Assembly (NCBI GenBank): GCA_013289955.1
Contig: JABCYZ010000032.1
Span: 1 to 64,000, forward strand
DNA length: 64,000 nt
Direction of reading: 5' to 3'
Origin: Acidobacteriota bacterium
Lineage (GTDB): Bacteria > Acidobacteriota > Terriglobia > Acidiferrales > UBA7541
Shown here: one piece after another, positions 1 through 8,351 of the stretch
Layout: each line of letters opens with the position of its first letter
How positions within the stretch are numbered: position 1 is the stretch's first letter
Made by a program: the position numbers and the translations under genes
The notes under the pieces: generated by a model
What the model saw: the letters and a program-made list of their open reading frames with translations, nothing else
Database searches by the model: none
Told to the model about the DNA's origin: nothing

Positions 1-301
1 ACATGTCCCTCCCTACCTGCGTTCCATTTCTAGATGCTTCCCTGCGCCACAAAGATACGCCAATTCTGGGCCCGCGCAACGTGCCAGTCGCCAAACAACT
101 CGATGGCGGTGTCATGGCCCGAGAAAAGGGCAGAGTATCGCATGGTGGCTGGTCGGACCGGTTGGCGGAAAGTACTCTCAGCTCACCCGCCCCTTCGGTG
201 GCTGGCGCCGGCCACGGAACCCGAAGACGCCCCAATCTGTGCGCGATCTGCGGCGGCGAGGTCGGATAGCGGCGAGCGGGGAATCGCCTGGACGCGTGCG
301 G
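1..301. other. unassigned left edge
   Basis: No convincing gene is visible here. Short open frames exist on both strands but none has a recognisable domain, signal peptide or ribosome binding site. It lies downstream of the DUF1003 gene, so it may hold the end of that transcript. I see no strong hairpin with a T-run. Confidence 0.4.
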
Positions 302-832
302 TTACTGCTCGGGCAGCTTTTCTTCGAGTTCGGTGGCCAGCTTGCGAACGTCGGTGGTTTCGCTAAAGCCCTGGACTTGCTGCGTAGCCGATTTCACGTC
401 CACGCCGGAGTGCTGACAGAGTTTTTGCAACATCTGGAGCATCATGGTGAGCTCTTGTTCAGCGAGCATCCCGACCTGAAGATCGAGATGCGCGCGCCTC
501 TCCGCTTGACGAGACATGCGATTCTGACTGATCAGGACGAAGATGGTTAGGAACACGCTCTCGGAGGAGACAAAAAGGGCCAGAATACCAAAGGGAAAGG
601 GATCGAAGGCGTTCACACCGGGAACCAAGTTGAGATTTGCGGCGATCCAGCCCGCTACCAAAATCACATGCAGCAGAAGGAACTTGGGGCTGCCGATGAA
701 TCTAACGACAGTATCGCTCTGGCGTTCCGTGCGCGTCCGGCGATCCAGAGCTTCCTCTTCCAGCTTGGCGATGGCGGCAATATTGAACTGCGTGGGATTT
801 TCCGCAATTTGGTCGGATAGTGTTTTATTCAT
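302..832 (-). CDS. DUF1003 family inner-membrane protein
   Basis: This 176-residue protein fits the DUF1003 family: a charged N-terminus with RTRTERQSDTVVRFIGS, two hydrophobic segments at about residues 48-70 and 80-102 joined by a short NLNLVPGVNAFDPFPF linker, then a long hydrophilic helix beginning QNRMSRQAERRAHLDLQV. The family has no established biochemical role; members are two-TM membrane proteins. The ATG is preceded by GGAG about 5 nt upstream. It is the last gene of a minus-strand run after the MlaEFD-like genes (gap of about 70 nt), so it may be co-transcribed with the lipid-transport genes, but a functional link is only inferred. Confidence 0.85.
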   Translation of the reverse strand: MNKTLSDQIAENPTQFNIAAIAKLEEEALDRRTRTERQSDTVVRFIGSPKFLLLHVILVAGWIAANLNLVPGVNAFDPFPFGILALFVSSESVFLTIFVLISQNRMSRQAERRAHLDLQVGMLAEQELTMMLQMLQKLCQHSGVDVKSATQQVQGFSETTDVRKLATELEEKLPEQ

Positions 833-903
833 GGGACTCCAGCTGTTTAGAGAGCGGCTTGGGCGTGCTGGATCGGATGGCGGCCGAATGCTTTCTCTGC
901 AAT

Positions 904-2034
904 TTACTTCGGATTGGCGGCGCTGGTTTGTGCCGGAACTTCCGCTTCAGCCGGATAGACGATGATCTCGACAGTGCCCCATCCAGAATCCGGAGTGTCG
1001 CTCTTTCCTTTGCCGCGTCCAAGAGTCTTGAGCTGTGAATCGTCAAAAGAGAAATTGTTAACGAGATAGTCGCGCACCACCATGGCGCGGGCCTGAGTGA
1101 GCACCAAGTCCTTCTGCTCGTCTCCTGTCATGCCTGCCGAGACGACAACGACGGCGACTCCAAATTCCGTGTCCGCGAGAAACTGCCCGGCAGCGCGCAA
1201 GGATTTCTCGTTCTTCGGTTTGGCAGTATCTGCCTTGTCGAACAGCTTCTTGGAATCGAAAGCAAAGGATTTCAGAGGCGCAGAATCGGGAAGCTTTGCG
1301 ATTTCGTTTTTTTCGAGGTCGGAAGAACTTTCATAACCGCGCTTCTTGAAGAATCCGCGCACCAGGAAATTCTGCTTCATCGCTTCCATATTCTCCTGGA
1401 AAGCGGTTACTCCTGCTTGGGCGTGGTTGACGGTATCGCGCAAGCCTGCCGTCGTTTCATCCAACTGGGTATAAACCTTCTTATCATTCACTAGCGCACC
1501 GATAGTTCCTTGCCCTTGATTGATCTTTGTGCTGATGGAACTCAGATTGGCGGTAACTACCGTAACGTTGTTCAGAGCTTCTTGGCTAGTGACCAGAATT
1601 CCGTCGGCCTTCTTCATCAGGTCGGCAATGACGAGCGGAGCTTCACTGCCAATCGTATCGCCGTCCTTTACATTCTTCGCCTGCTCTGAGCCAAAGGAGA
1701 TTGCGACATACTCGTTGCCTAGCAGGCCTTCGGTTTCGATGGATGCTACGGAGTCTTGCTTGACGATGGAGTGCGTCGATCGCTGCAGATCCATAAGCAC
1801 GGTGATTTTGTCGGTTGGCTTAGTCGGCAGGTCGATCTCGCGGACTGTACCGGTATGTACTCCGCCGATGCGCACTTCAGCGCCAGCATCAAGGCCCACG
1901 ACAGTAGCGAACTGGGCCTTCAATCGATACGTGGGGCTGAACAAGTACTGCTTGCTTCCGATAATGAAAACTCCCGCCGCCAGAATCGCAAGCGTTGCGA
2001 TGATAAATGCTCCAAGTCTCGCCGCCCTTGACAT
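904..2034 (-). CDS. mlaD: MCE/MlaD-family lipid transport protein with OmpA-like C-terminal domain
   Basis: The 376-residue product starts with one transmembrane helix (about residues 7-29) and an MCE domain at about 35-115 (VVGLDAGAEVRIGGVHTGTV). A predicted helical region follows to about 230. MlaD-type proteins are anchored in the inner membrane, bind phospholipid in the periplasm and work with an MlaE permease and MlaF ATPase. Residues about 255-360 look like an OmpA-type peptidoglycan-binding domain (FAFDSKKLFDKAD, then QARAMVVRDYLV, LKTLGRGKGKSD and a final VEIIVYP strand), an unusual tail for MlaD. The gene follows the ATPase by 9 nt and has AGGGAG before its ATG. The MCE call is firm; the OmpA-like call is moderate. 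Confidence 0.88.
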   Translation of the reverse strand: MSRAARLGAFIIATLAILAAGVFIIGSKQYLFSPTYRLKAQFATVVGLDAGAEVRIGGVHTGTVREIDLPTKPTDKITVLMDLQRSTHSIVKQDSVASIETEGLLGNEYVAISFGSEQAKNVKDGDTIGSEAPLVIADLMKKADGILVTSQEALNNVTVVTANLSSISTKINQGQGTIGALVNDKKVYTQLDETTAGLRDTVNHAQAGVTAFQENMEAMKQNFLVRGFFKKRGYESSSDLEKNEIAKLPDSAPLKSFAFDSKKLFDKADTAKPKNEKSLRAAGQFLADTEFGVAVVVVSAGMTGDEQKDLVLTQARAMVVRDYLVNNFSFDDSQLKTLGRGKGKSDTPDSGWGTVEIIVYPAEAEVPAQTSAANPK

Positions 2035-2043
2035 ATGCGCTCC

Positions 2044-2862
2044 CTAGGAATCCCGCTTCATGAATTCCATGACAAATTTGTTGTCGCTTTTCTCAAGGTC
2101 CTCGAAGCCGCCCTCGATCAGCACGTTTCCTTCGTGCAGGATTGCCAGGCGGTCCGCAATGGTCTTCGCGCTTTGCAGGTCATGAGTGACCACGATCGCA
2201 GCCATGTGATTTTCCTCCTGCAGCTTGAGAATCAGCTCGTCAATCTCGCCGGAGGTAATGGGATCGAGCCCCGCCGTGGGCTCATCGAGCAGGAGGACGC
2301 CGGGCTTCAGAGCCAGTGCGCGGGCGAGACCAACACGCTTCTGCATGCCGCCAGAAATATCACTGGGCTTTTTTTTGAGATCGCCTTCCATGCCCACGCT
2401 GGCCAGGAGTTCCTTGACGCGATCACGTCGCTCCGATTTCGTCATTTTCGTATGGCGCTTCAATGGGAAAGCAATGTTCTGCTCGACGGTCAAAGAGTCG
2501 TACAGGGCCGCGTTTTGAAATAAGAATCCCATTTTTTTCCTGATCTCATTCATCGCTTGCAGGTCGAGGCCGGTGATCTCCTGCCCCTGGACGAGAATGG
2601 ATCCCGAATCCGGCTGCTGGAGGCCGATGATAAGTTTGAGCAGCACGCTCTTGCCCGTGCCGCTGCGCCCGAGAATGGCCAGAGTGTCGCCACTGTTCAC
2701 GGTCAGATTGACTCCGTTAAGGACCGTCTGGGGGCCGAAAGATTTGTGTAAGCCTCGCAGGACCACCGCTTGTCCATCGCTTTTCGGTCCGGAGTTTTCG
2801 ATCGTCGGCGTGACGCTGCTCTCCGGCATATCTAGCAAGATTTGCTGTTCGGGAAGCGTCAT
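2044..2862 (-). CDS. mlaF: ABC transporter ATP-binding protein, MlaF type
   Basis: This 272-residue ATPase has Walker A GRSGTGKS, the Q-loop region LFQNAALYDSLTV, ABC signature SGGMQKRVGLARAL, Walker B VLLLDEPTAGLDP and the switch histidine VTHDLQ. The SGGM signature and sequence style match the Mla/Ttg2A group that energises phospholipid transport across the envelope. The chosen ATG (MTLPEQQ) overlaps the stop codon of the upstream permease gene in an ATGA arrangement, implying translational coupling. A much longer open frame continues upstream, but it only shadows the permease gene and is not part of this protein. Confidence 0.93.
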   Translation of the reverse strand: MTLPEQQILLDMPESSVTPTIENSGPKSDGQAVVLRGLHKSFGPQTVLNGVNLTVNSGDTLAILGRSGTGKSVLLKLIIGLQQPDSGSILVQGQEITGLDLQAMNEIRKKMGFLFQNAALYDSLTVEQNIAFPLKRHTKMTKSERRDRVKELLASVGMEGDLKKKPSDISGGMQKRVGLARALALKPGVLLLDEPTAGLDPITSGEIDELILKLQEENHMAAIVVTHDLQSAKTIADRLAILHEGNVLIEGGFEDLEKSDNKFVMEFMKRDS

Positions 2863-3707
2863 GGAAAGAAGACCAGGATCAATTTCACCAGAACGACGTC
2901 GGCCAGAATGACAAACAGGGAAGAGAGCACGACAGAACTGGTAGCCGATAGCCCAACACCCGCCGTGCCACCCCGAGTGCGCATGCCCTGGAAGCAGCCA
3001 ATCATCCCGATGATCAGGCCGAAGACTAGGGTTCGGAAAGTTGGGGCGAGGAAATCGCTGAAGGTGGTCCCGCCGAACCCGTGATGAATGAACTTGGTGA
3101 AGGAAATCGGATCGATGAGCGTATCCGCGATCCAGCCGAACATGATACCGAAGAGATCGGCCGCCAGAGTCAGCAAGGGGAGCATCAGAATGCAAGCCAC
3201 GATGCGCGTAAACGCCAAGTACTTGTAGGGATTTACGCCGGAAGCTTCAATGGCATCGATCTGCTCGGTCACCTTCATGGAGCCCAATTCAGCGCCGATG
3301 CCCGCGCCGACCCTGCCGCTTACAACCAGACCCGTCACGATGGGGCCCGTCTCGTGGATGATGGAGAAGACCAGGGCTGCAGGAAGCATAGACTTGGCAC
3401 CGAATCGAACCAAGCTGCTGCGGCTTTCCAGGGAAAGAACTGCACCGATGGCTGCGCCCGCCAAGGCCACCAGCGGCAAAGATTTGGAGCCTATTTCATC
3501 GAGCTGCCGCAACAGTTCGCGGCCTTCAAAGGGCCGTCGCACTGCGGCGCGCATCACCTGCCAGGCAAAAATGCCAAGCTCTCCGAACCATTCCAGGAAG
3601 CCATTGAACGGACTCCACAGGGAACTCAGTGTGGCTCGCATCAGCGAAGGAGCTTGTGGTACGTCCTGGCTGATCAAGCGATGAGGAATACTGGCGTTGT
3701 GGCTCAC
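2859..3707 (-). CDS. mlaE: MlaE-family ABC transporter permease
   Basis: The 282-residue integral membrane protein carries the MlaE permease signature: GAAIGAVLSLESRSSLVRFG, the ETGPIVTGLVVSGRVGAGIGAELGSM block, and MKVTEQIDAIEASGVNP. About five to six hydrophobic segments are visible. It is expected to form the inner-membrane channel of an MlaFED-type phospholipid transporter. The start given is a GTG; an internal ATG at residue 23 (MRATLSS) is an alternative. Its stop overlaps the ATPase start by 4 nt, and it lies 17 nt after the preceding secreted-protein gene, which supports one operon. Confidence 0.92.
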   Translation of the reverse strand: MSHNASIPHRLISQDVPQAPSLMRATLSSLWSPFNGFLEWFGELGIFAWQVMRAAVRRPFEGRELLRQLDEIGSKSLPLVALAGAAIGAVLSLESRSSLVRFGAKSMLPAALVFSIIHETGPIVTGLVVSGRVGAGIGAELGSMKVTEQIDAIEASGVNPYKYLAFTRIVACILMLPLLTLAADLFGIMFGWIADTLIDPISFTKFIHHGFGGTTFSDFLAPTFRTLVFGLIIGMIGCFQGMRTRGGTAGVGLSATSSVVLSSLFVILADVVLVKLILVFFP

Positions 3708-3724
3708 GGTTTTGTTCAGTGCCC

Positions 3725-4456
3725 TTAATGGTTCGAGCTGCTCTCGGTCTTGTCCGCTCCCGGAGAGCCAGGGCGATCCAGCTGGCTAAAAAGCGTGTGC
3801 GGACCTCCGTAGATGAATTCTCGTGCGATATTTGCGCCCACGAAAGCCAGGAGAGCGTAATTGCCCATGCGCAATCCATCTTTGACATCATAGCGGCCTG
3901 GATACCATCCATAGATTGCTGTAGTTGTGCCGGCGTAAGGCGCTATGAGGGCGGGGAATGACAAGCGGCGATGGCCGTCAGCGCCGTGGCGCGCTGTCAC
4001 TGTCGAAATCACCGCATGCTCCATCCGCCGAGCGATCCCTCTGCACTCGCAGCGGTAATACAGCGTGTCTTCGCGAAACGCTTCCGCCAAAGCATAGCGC
4101 GTCGTCGTGGTGGCCAGGGCGATACCGAAATCCGATCCCACCCGCTCACCATAGGCCTTGAAACCCTGCCCCCATTCCGGAGGCGTTTTCTCTGCCTGAT
4201 TGATGGCTCCGAGGATCACCGACCCGGCGATCGGATAGGGTCCAAACGCATCGAATAAGTAATTTCTAATCTTGATCTTCTCCGTCGGGCGGACGTAAGC
4301 CAGGTCCACGTGTGTATGCGTTGTGCTGGAGAAGGGCGCAGCGACATTCCTCGAGGAAGATCCTTCGCCGGCGGCGGATTGTGCGATTCCCACAGGCGCG
4401 AGGGCTCCCAGAAACGAAATTGCCATCAGGAAAGGGACAATTCGAACTCTCTTCAT
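3725..4456 (-). CDS. secreted protein of unknown function, first gene of the Mla-type operon
   Basis: The 243-residue product has a clear signal peptide (MKRVRIVPFLMAISFLGALAPVGIAQ). The ATG is preceded by AAGGAG at good spacing, so I prefer it to an upstream in-frame ATG. The mature part contains GSVILGAINQAEKTPPEWGQG, GRRLSF-like loops and several hydrophobic or small-residue helices (TTTRYALAEAFREDTLYYRC, ALLAFVGANIAREFIY). I do not recognise a named domain. The gene lies 17 nt before mlaE on the same strand, so the product may be an envelope component working with the lipid transporter; that is inference from position only. Confidence 0.75.
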   Translation of the reverse strand: MKRVRIVPFLMAISFLGALAPVGIAQSAAGEGSSSRNVAAPFSSTTHTHVDLAYVRPTEKIKIRNYLFDAFGPYPIAGSVILGAINQAEKTPPEWGQGFKAYGERVGSDFGIALATTTTRYALAEAFREDTLYYRCECRGIARRMEHAVISTVTARHGADGHRRLSFPALIAPYAGTTTAIYGWYPGRYDVKDGLRMGNYALLAFVGANIAREFIYGGPHTLFSQLDRPGSPGADKTESSSNH

Positions 4457-4680
4457 CTCAATTTCTCCTTGCCTTAAATGTTCGACTTGCATTCGTGGCT
4501 GGCTGAAGCAATGAGCCAGGAGGGAGGGAAAACACACAGGTAATAAATATCATTCCTGGGATTCGGGTGTCTGTTCCGAAGAGCACACCGGCCACTTGAC
4601 CTTCGCAGCCCGCAAGGGAGTACTCAGGAAGAGGTAGGAGTGTGGAGCGCTAGTGCGACAACTGGACTGTTCCTGGTCAG

Positions 4681-4918
4681 TAATAGTGGGGCACGGCCGA
4701 ATCGAATCCCAGGGGATTGAGCTTGGAACTCTGTGCGCCTGGGCACAGTTCGATGTCTCTGAGGCTCTCCCGATAGGTCAGCTGTAGGAACGCCATGCAC
4801 AGGAACTGATCGGGGCACGAAAAAAAGCTCGCTCTGAACTCACTGGATAACGGGCAACGCGGCAGCGGAAGGTGCCCGGCGGAAGATGTGGCATCAACTG
4901 CCCAAACACCAACTTGCT
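4681..4918 (-). pseudogene. IS4-family transposase remnant, N-terminal DUF4372 part
   Basis: Reading the minus strand gives, in one frame, SKLVFGQLMPHLPP then CRVARYP, and in the next frame SCPDQFLCMAFLQLTYRES followed by LRDIELCPGAQSSKLNPLGF. These match from memory the start of DUF4372/IS4-type transposases (LVFAQLMxFLP, CVARY, FSCxDQFxxMAFAQLTYRESLRDIE). A frameshift falls in a T-run at about 4820-4826. No start codon remains, and the downstream DDE catalytic part is absent. It is a decayed insertion-sequence end, not a working gene. No terminal inverted repeats or target duplications could be identified by eye. Confidence 0.85.
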
Positions 4919-5204
4919 TCAGTTCACCCTGCCAGCGTAGGTTTCAAAGGCTCACAAAACCGCCGTTCCGAGTCCAGATCGAGACCGGGAAAGTTCCTCC
5001 TTTCTGCCTTCCCACATCCATTACTGGCAATGCCCGGAAAGCAAATCGCTGGGACTGTCTTCCATAAATCCGACGTACCGGGGGGAAATGGCCCAGCGGG
5101 TCACAGGGTTCCAGTAAGCTTTTTATTATGAAAGACTTAGAAGGGTATTTACCGATTCGGGGAGTACTTTTTTCTATGGGGATTCCCGCCTTTTTTCTAA
5201 TCCT

Positions 5205-5210
5205 TATAAT
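5205..5210 (+). promoter_or_regulatory. candidate -10 box
   Basis: A perfect TATAAT lies in the AT-rich tract about 167 nt before the YXWGXW gene start. No good -35 hexamer is found 16-18 nt upstream, so this is a moderate-confidence call resting on one box and local composition. Confidence 0.35.
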
Positions 5211-5376
5211 TATCTCATGCGCGGCTCACTGAACCTTTGGCTGCCCCGAAACAGCTCGAACATTTCCTCGGACGCCGGTACTGGAAACGGCGGGGGCGAG
5301 CGCGTTTGAACTTCCCGTGGGTTTCCAGGATTTGAAAACTGACGCTCGACAAAGTCAATCAAGGGAGGATTTTGCA

Positions 5377-6315
5377 ATGCCCAAGCAAACACTCATTCGA
5401 GTACTTCTTTTTGCTCTATGCCTGCCAGTAGGTCTTCTGTTGCTGGTATCTCCTGCCTCCGCGCAAATCGCGGTGGGCATCGCCATTCATGTTGCACCCC
5501 CGGCGATTCCTGTTTACGTGCAACCCCCTTGCCCGACCGAGGGCTATCTCTGGACACCCGGTTATTGGGCTTATGGCGAGTCTGACTACTATTGGGTGCC
5601 TGGCGTATGGGTGGCCCCGCCGAGCGCGGGCTTGCTGTGGACTCCCGGATACTGGGGCTTCGCCGGAGGAGTTTACGGATTTCATGCCGGCTACTGGGGA
5701 CCTCACGTCGGATTCTACGGCGGTGTAAATTACGGATTCGGTTATGGGGGAGCAGGATTTGCGGGCGGCGAATGGCGCGGAGGACACTTCGCGTATAACA
5801 CAGCCGTGCTCAATGTGAACACCACGGTAATCCACAACACCTTCGTCGACAGGACGGTTGTCGTCAATGCCAACGTGGGTGTCCGCGCGAGCTTCAACGG
5901 GCCTGGTGGAACGGTCGCGGCAGCAACGGCAGAGGAGCGCGCCGCTGCGGCAGAGCCGCACGTGCAACCGACGGGCGAACAGATGTCCCATGAACACACA
6001 GCCAGTCTGGATAGGTCCAATTTCGCTTCCGCAAACCACGGTCGGCCTGCGAATCCCGCGATGAGCAGAGTCGGAGAACGCGCGCACAACCAGCAGGAGC
6101 GCATCGCCAACGGAGTCGCCAGCGGAAAAATGACGCCGGGCGAAACGGCCAAAGTCGAAAAACAGGAGCAGCACATCAATCAGCAAGTCAAGGACGATCG
6201 CGAAGCCAACGGTGGCAAGCTGACTGCTTCTGAGAAGAAACAAGTGAATAAGGAGCAGAACAAGACCAGCAAAGAAATTCACAAAGACAAGACTAAAGAC
6301 AAAGATAAGAAATAG
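5377..6315 (+). CDS. secreted YXWGXW-repeat protein
   Basis: The 312-residue product has a signal peptide (MPKQTLIRVLLFALCLPVGLLLLVSPASAQ). A Trp/Tyr/Gly-rich part at about residues 48-125 follows, with repeated GYLWTPGYWAY, YYWVPGVWVAPP, LLWTPGYWGF and FHAGYWGPHVGFYGG units, the YXWGXW pattern. The central region is Thr/Val-rich (NTTVIHNTFVDRTVVVN). The C-terminus has two helical units of the type G-x-[LM]T-x-x-E (GKMTPGETAKVEKQE, GKLTASEKKQVNKEQ), then a Lys-rich tail. Function is unknown; it is likely periplasmic or surface-exposed. The ATG has GGGAGGA 7 nt upstream. A strong terminator follows. Confidence 0.85.
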   Translation: MPKQTLIRVLLFALCLPVGLLLLVSPASAQIAVGIAIHVAPPAIPVYVQPPCPTEGYLWTPGYWAYGESDYYWVPGVWVAPPSAGLLWTPGYWGFAGGVYGFHAGYWGPHVGFYGGVNYGFGYGGAGFAGGEWRGGHFAYNTAVLNVNTTVIHNTFVDRTVVVNANVGVRASFNGPGGTVAAATAEERAAAAEPHVQPTGEQMSHEHTASLDRSNFASANHGRPANPAMSRVGERAHNQQERIANGVASGKMTPGETAKVEKQEQHINQQVKDDREANGGKLTASEKKQVNKEQNKTSKEIHKDKTKDKDKK

Positions 6316-6362
6316 TCCTTCTGCCAATTCGTAACAGAATCTGGGAAGCCAGCAGTTAAGCA

Positions 6363-6392
6363 AAGCCGGGAGGTGAACTTGCCTCCCGGCTT
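6363..6392 (+). terminator. Rho-independent terminator of the YXWGXW gene
   Basis: GCCGGGAGG (6365-6373) and CCTCCCGGC (6382-6390) form a perfect 9-bp GC-rich stem with an 8-nt loop. The stem extends by two A-T pairs and is followed by TTTTT. It lies 50 nt after the stop codon. Confidence 0.93.
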
Positions 6393-6395
6393 TTT

Positions 6396-6889
6396 CTTGC
6401 CCGATTTTTCGCTCTGTGCTCTTGGATTCCGCTTGAACTTGGATCTGATGAGGAGCCATCCAGCCAATGAAGGCCAGAGTCGCTTGAGGATCGTCCTTCG
6501 GATTACGTACATGTTTCGAGGCCGCGCGATGAAAATCGGTCCGTCAAAAGAGATTTCAACGAAGACGGATCCTCGTGACCAAGCCGCCGTTTTGAAAACT
6601 CGGACTTGGGCATCCTCTCGGGACTACCTGCGGTGGTCCGTACTTAGTATTTCTTGTGGTCCCGCGTCTCAAATTCTGCCCGCAGCACAATCCGAGCGCC
6701 GGCACCCCGACCGCCCCGCGTGCTGCGGCGCGATTGTGTCGCAGAGCCGCATCTCCCCGGGTTCTCGGGCACGGATTAAATTGCAGCAGAAGCGTCTTGG
6801 GACTCCTCGAGAAGAACAAAGATGAAACGTCTCTCAGAGCCCCAGACCGCGGAATTTACTGCATTGCCTTACGGAACTGCTTGCGCCGC
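6396..6889. other. intergenic, nothing recognised
   Basis: About 490 nt between the terminator and the next convergent gene. A 150-codon frame on the plus strand has no signal, domain or ribosome binding site and is Arg/Ser-rich in the way shadow frames are. I see no gene or RNA here. Confidence 0.4.
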
Positions 6890-7249
6890 TCAGGGAGCGA
6901 CATGGACGCTGATGGCTACGTTGGCGCCGTTGTCCTGGCGGTAGGTCACGTCCGCAGCGGAACCGACCTTCAACTTGCCTTCCACCGTCGTGTTTTTGTC
7001 AATGACGAAGGACATCGTAGTCGCTGAAGTTGGCTGCTGGGCTTCTGAAACCGAAGACCCGGCGGCAACCGTGAGTGTGAAAGAATTCTGGTCAACGGAG
7101 GCAATCTTTCCAGACACGGATTGCGTCTGAGCGGCAGCCTGCTGACCGTCCTGAGTTTGATGCGTATTGGCCGGCGGCAATGCCAGTGCTCCTGCTACGA
7201 GAACCGTGCCAGCCAACGTAGAAAAACCAAATCGCCATGCATTCTTCAT
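6890..7249 (-). CDS. small secreted protein, DUF5666-like OB fold
   Basis: The 119-residue product has a signal peptide (MKNAWRFGFSTLAGTVLVAGALALPPA), a Gln-rich linker, and a compact beta-rich domain: SVSGKIASVDQNSFTLTV, MSFVIDKNTTVEGKLKVGSA and ADVTYRQDNGANVAISVHV. The pattern G-x-I-x-x-V-D-x-x-S-F-T, then K-x-T-x-V, then V-T-Y resembles small secreted OB-fold domains such as DUF5666. No catalytic motif is present. It stands alone on the minus strand, so no neighbour suggests a role. Confidence 0.7.
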   Translation of the reverse strand: MKNAWRFGFSTLAGTVLVAGALALPPANTHQTQDGQQAAAQTQSVSGKIASVDQNSFTLTVAAGSSVSEAQQPTSATTMSFVIDKNTTVEGKLKVGSAADVTYRQDNGANVAISVHVAP

Positions 7250-7437
7250 TACTAGTGCCTCCTTGGAGATTTGGGCCGAGCACGGATCAGGGAGCAGAAA
7301 GCGTGCCAGAGTGGTAGAGAATGTTCAGAAATCTTTGAACTTCCATGGCCTTAACAGCTTACGGAGAGGGTCGCGGATCTAGACCGGAACTCACCGGAGT
7401 ACCAGGACTGGAATTCTCTTCACTGCGCGAGAACAAA

Positions 7438-8031
7438 CTAGTTAGGGAGTTGTTGTTGCGGAGAGCTTGGTGGCAATTTTGTGTCGCTGGATGCGTCGGA
7501 CTTGACCACTCCTCTGATTTCTACTTTTGAAGCGGTGCCGGGAGCTGAGGAGACCGGAGTCGCGGGGGCCGGTTGAGCACTGGAATCGAAGAAGGAAGGA
7601 TTGAGAGAAGCGGTGAGCGGGTAGGATTTTTCGCCGTCCGTAATCTGCGTAAGCAAAAGTTCATACCGGAACCCATCCGGATGATTTTTGCTTCGGAGAA
7701 GAACCAAGAGGCCTCGCACTTCCGCATCGGAGTGTATGACTACGCCGTCTCCGATGGATATATCCGAGACGATGGAGCCACGAAACTCGCTGCCATCGCG
7801 ATCCGCGGCTGAGTCTATGGCATTGAAAATTTTTACATGCAAGACGGTTCCCGGAGGGAGGACCCCAAGAGGGTCGGCGTCCGAATGGCGAAGACGAGTC
7901 TGCAAGTGAAAGGCGAGAATTGTTCCCGCGGGAAAGCGGAGAGGTTCGATAACGGAACTGGAAACCTGAGCCGGAGTGGAGACTGCAAATACACCTAGAG
8001 CACACAGAACTACGGCAAGCAGACGTGACAT
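7438..8031 (-). CDS. secreted protein of unknown function
   Basis: The 197-residue product begins MSRLLAVVLCALGVFAVSTPAQ, a signal peptide. I prefer this ATG to one 45 nt upstream because the signal would otherwise be buried. The mature part (FPAGTILAFHLQTRLRHSDA, LPPGTVLHVKIFNAIDSA, GVVIHSDAEVRGLLVLLRS, then YELLLTQITDGEKSYPLTASL) resembles the beta-rich repeats of secreted acidobacterial proteins that begin with a requirement for G-T-x-L. The C-terminus is Ser/Pro/Ala-rich and low-complexity. No named function can be given. Confidence 0.7.
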   Translation of the reverse strand: MSRLLAVVLCALGVFAVSTPAQVSSSVIEPLRFPAGTILAFHLQTRLRHSDADPLGVLPPGTVLHVKIFNAIDSAADRDGSEFRGSIVSDISIGDGVVIHSDAEVRGLLVLLRSKNHPDGFRYELLLTQITDGEKSYPLTASLNPSFFDSSAQPAPATPVSSAPGTASKVEIRGVVKSDASSDTKLPPSSPQQQLPN

Positions 8032-8351
8032 CAGGGCTGGACCTTTCCGCGGCCGAGAGCTAACTGTCAAATCCAATTTTAAAATCGCGGTAAAGAACAG
8101 TCAATTCAAAAGCAAAGGTCAGGTGCTGAATCGCATATTGGCATATGCAGATTAATGAATTTGTGGAAATTTTAATACGATTGCCGGCGGTTGTATTCGG
8201 TTCGAGTTTCTTGCCTGTTCCCGGTGTCCTGACACGCGGCCGCGCGAAATTCAATAAGAGCCCAGATGCGCCCGTGAATGGATGGGAAAATGTCCAGCAG
8301 GGAGCGTCACGGCTCGAAACCGGCGCTCTTCTAGTCCACCTCCTTGATTTT
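8032..8351. other. intergenic, nothing recognised
   Basis: The first 130 nt next to the secreted-protein start are AT-rich and probably hold its promoter. The remainder lies downstream of the cytochrome gene. No hairpin with a T-run or coding signal was recognised. Confidence 0.4.

Larger units (their letters stand above)
4457..5376. other. long intergenic region with an IS remnant and an AT-rich promoter zone
   Basis: Between the divergent secreted-protein genes there is no intact gene. The left half holds a decayed transposase fragment (annotated separately). The stretch 5110-5215 is distinctly AT-rich and contains TATAAT at 5205-5210, a plausible -10 for the YXWGXW gene. I do not see a matching strong -35 box. 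Confidence 0.5.

Noticed and set aside
2863..3195. N-terminal extension of the MlaF ATPase
   Set aside because: This part overlaps the MlaE permease gene in another frame and has no sequence character. The ATGA overlap start at 2862 is far better.
6373..6825. A 150-codon plus-strand frame after the YXWGXW gene
   Set aside because: It begins inside the terminator hairpin and has no ribosome binding site, signal or domain.
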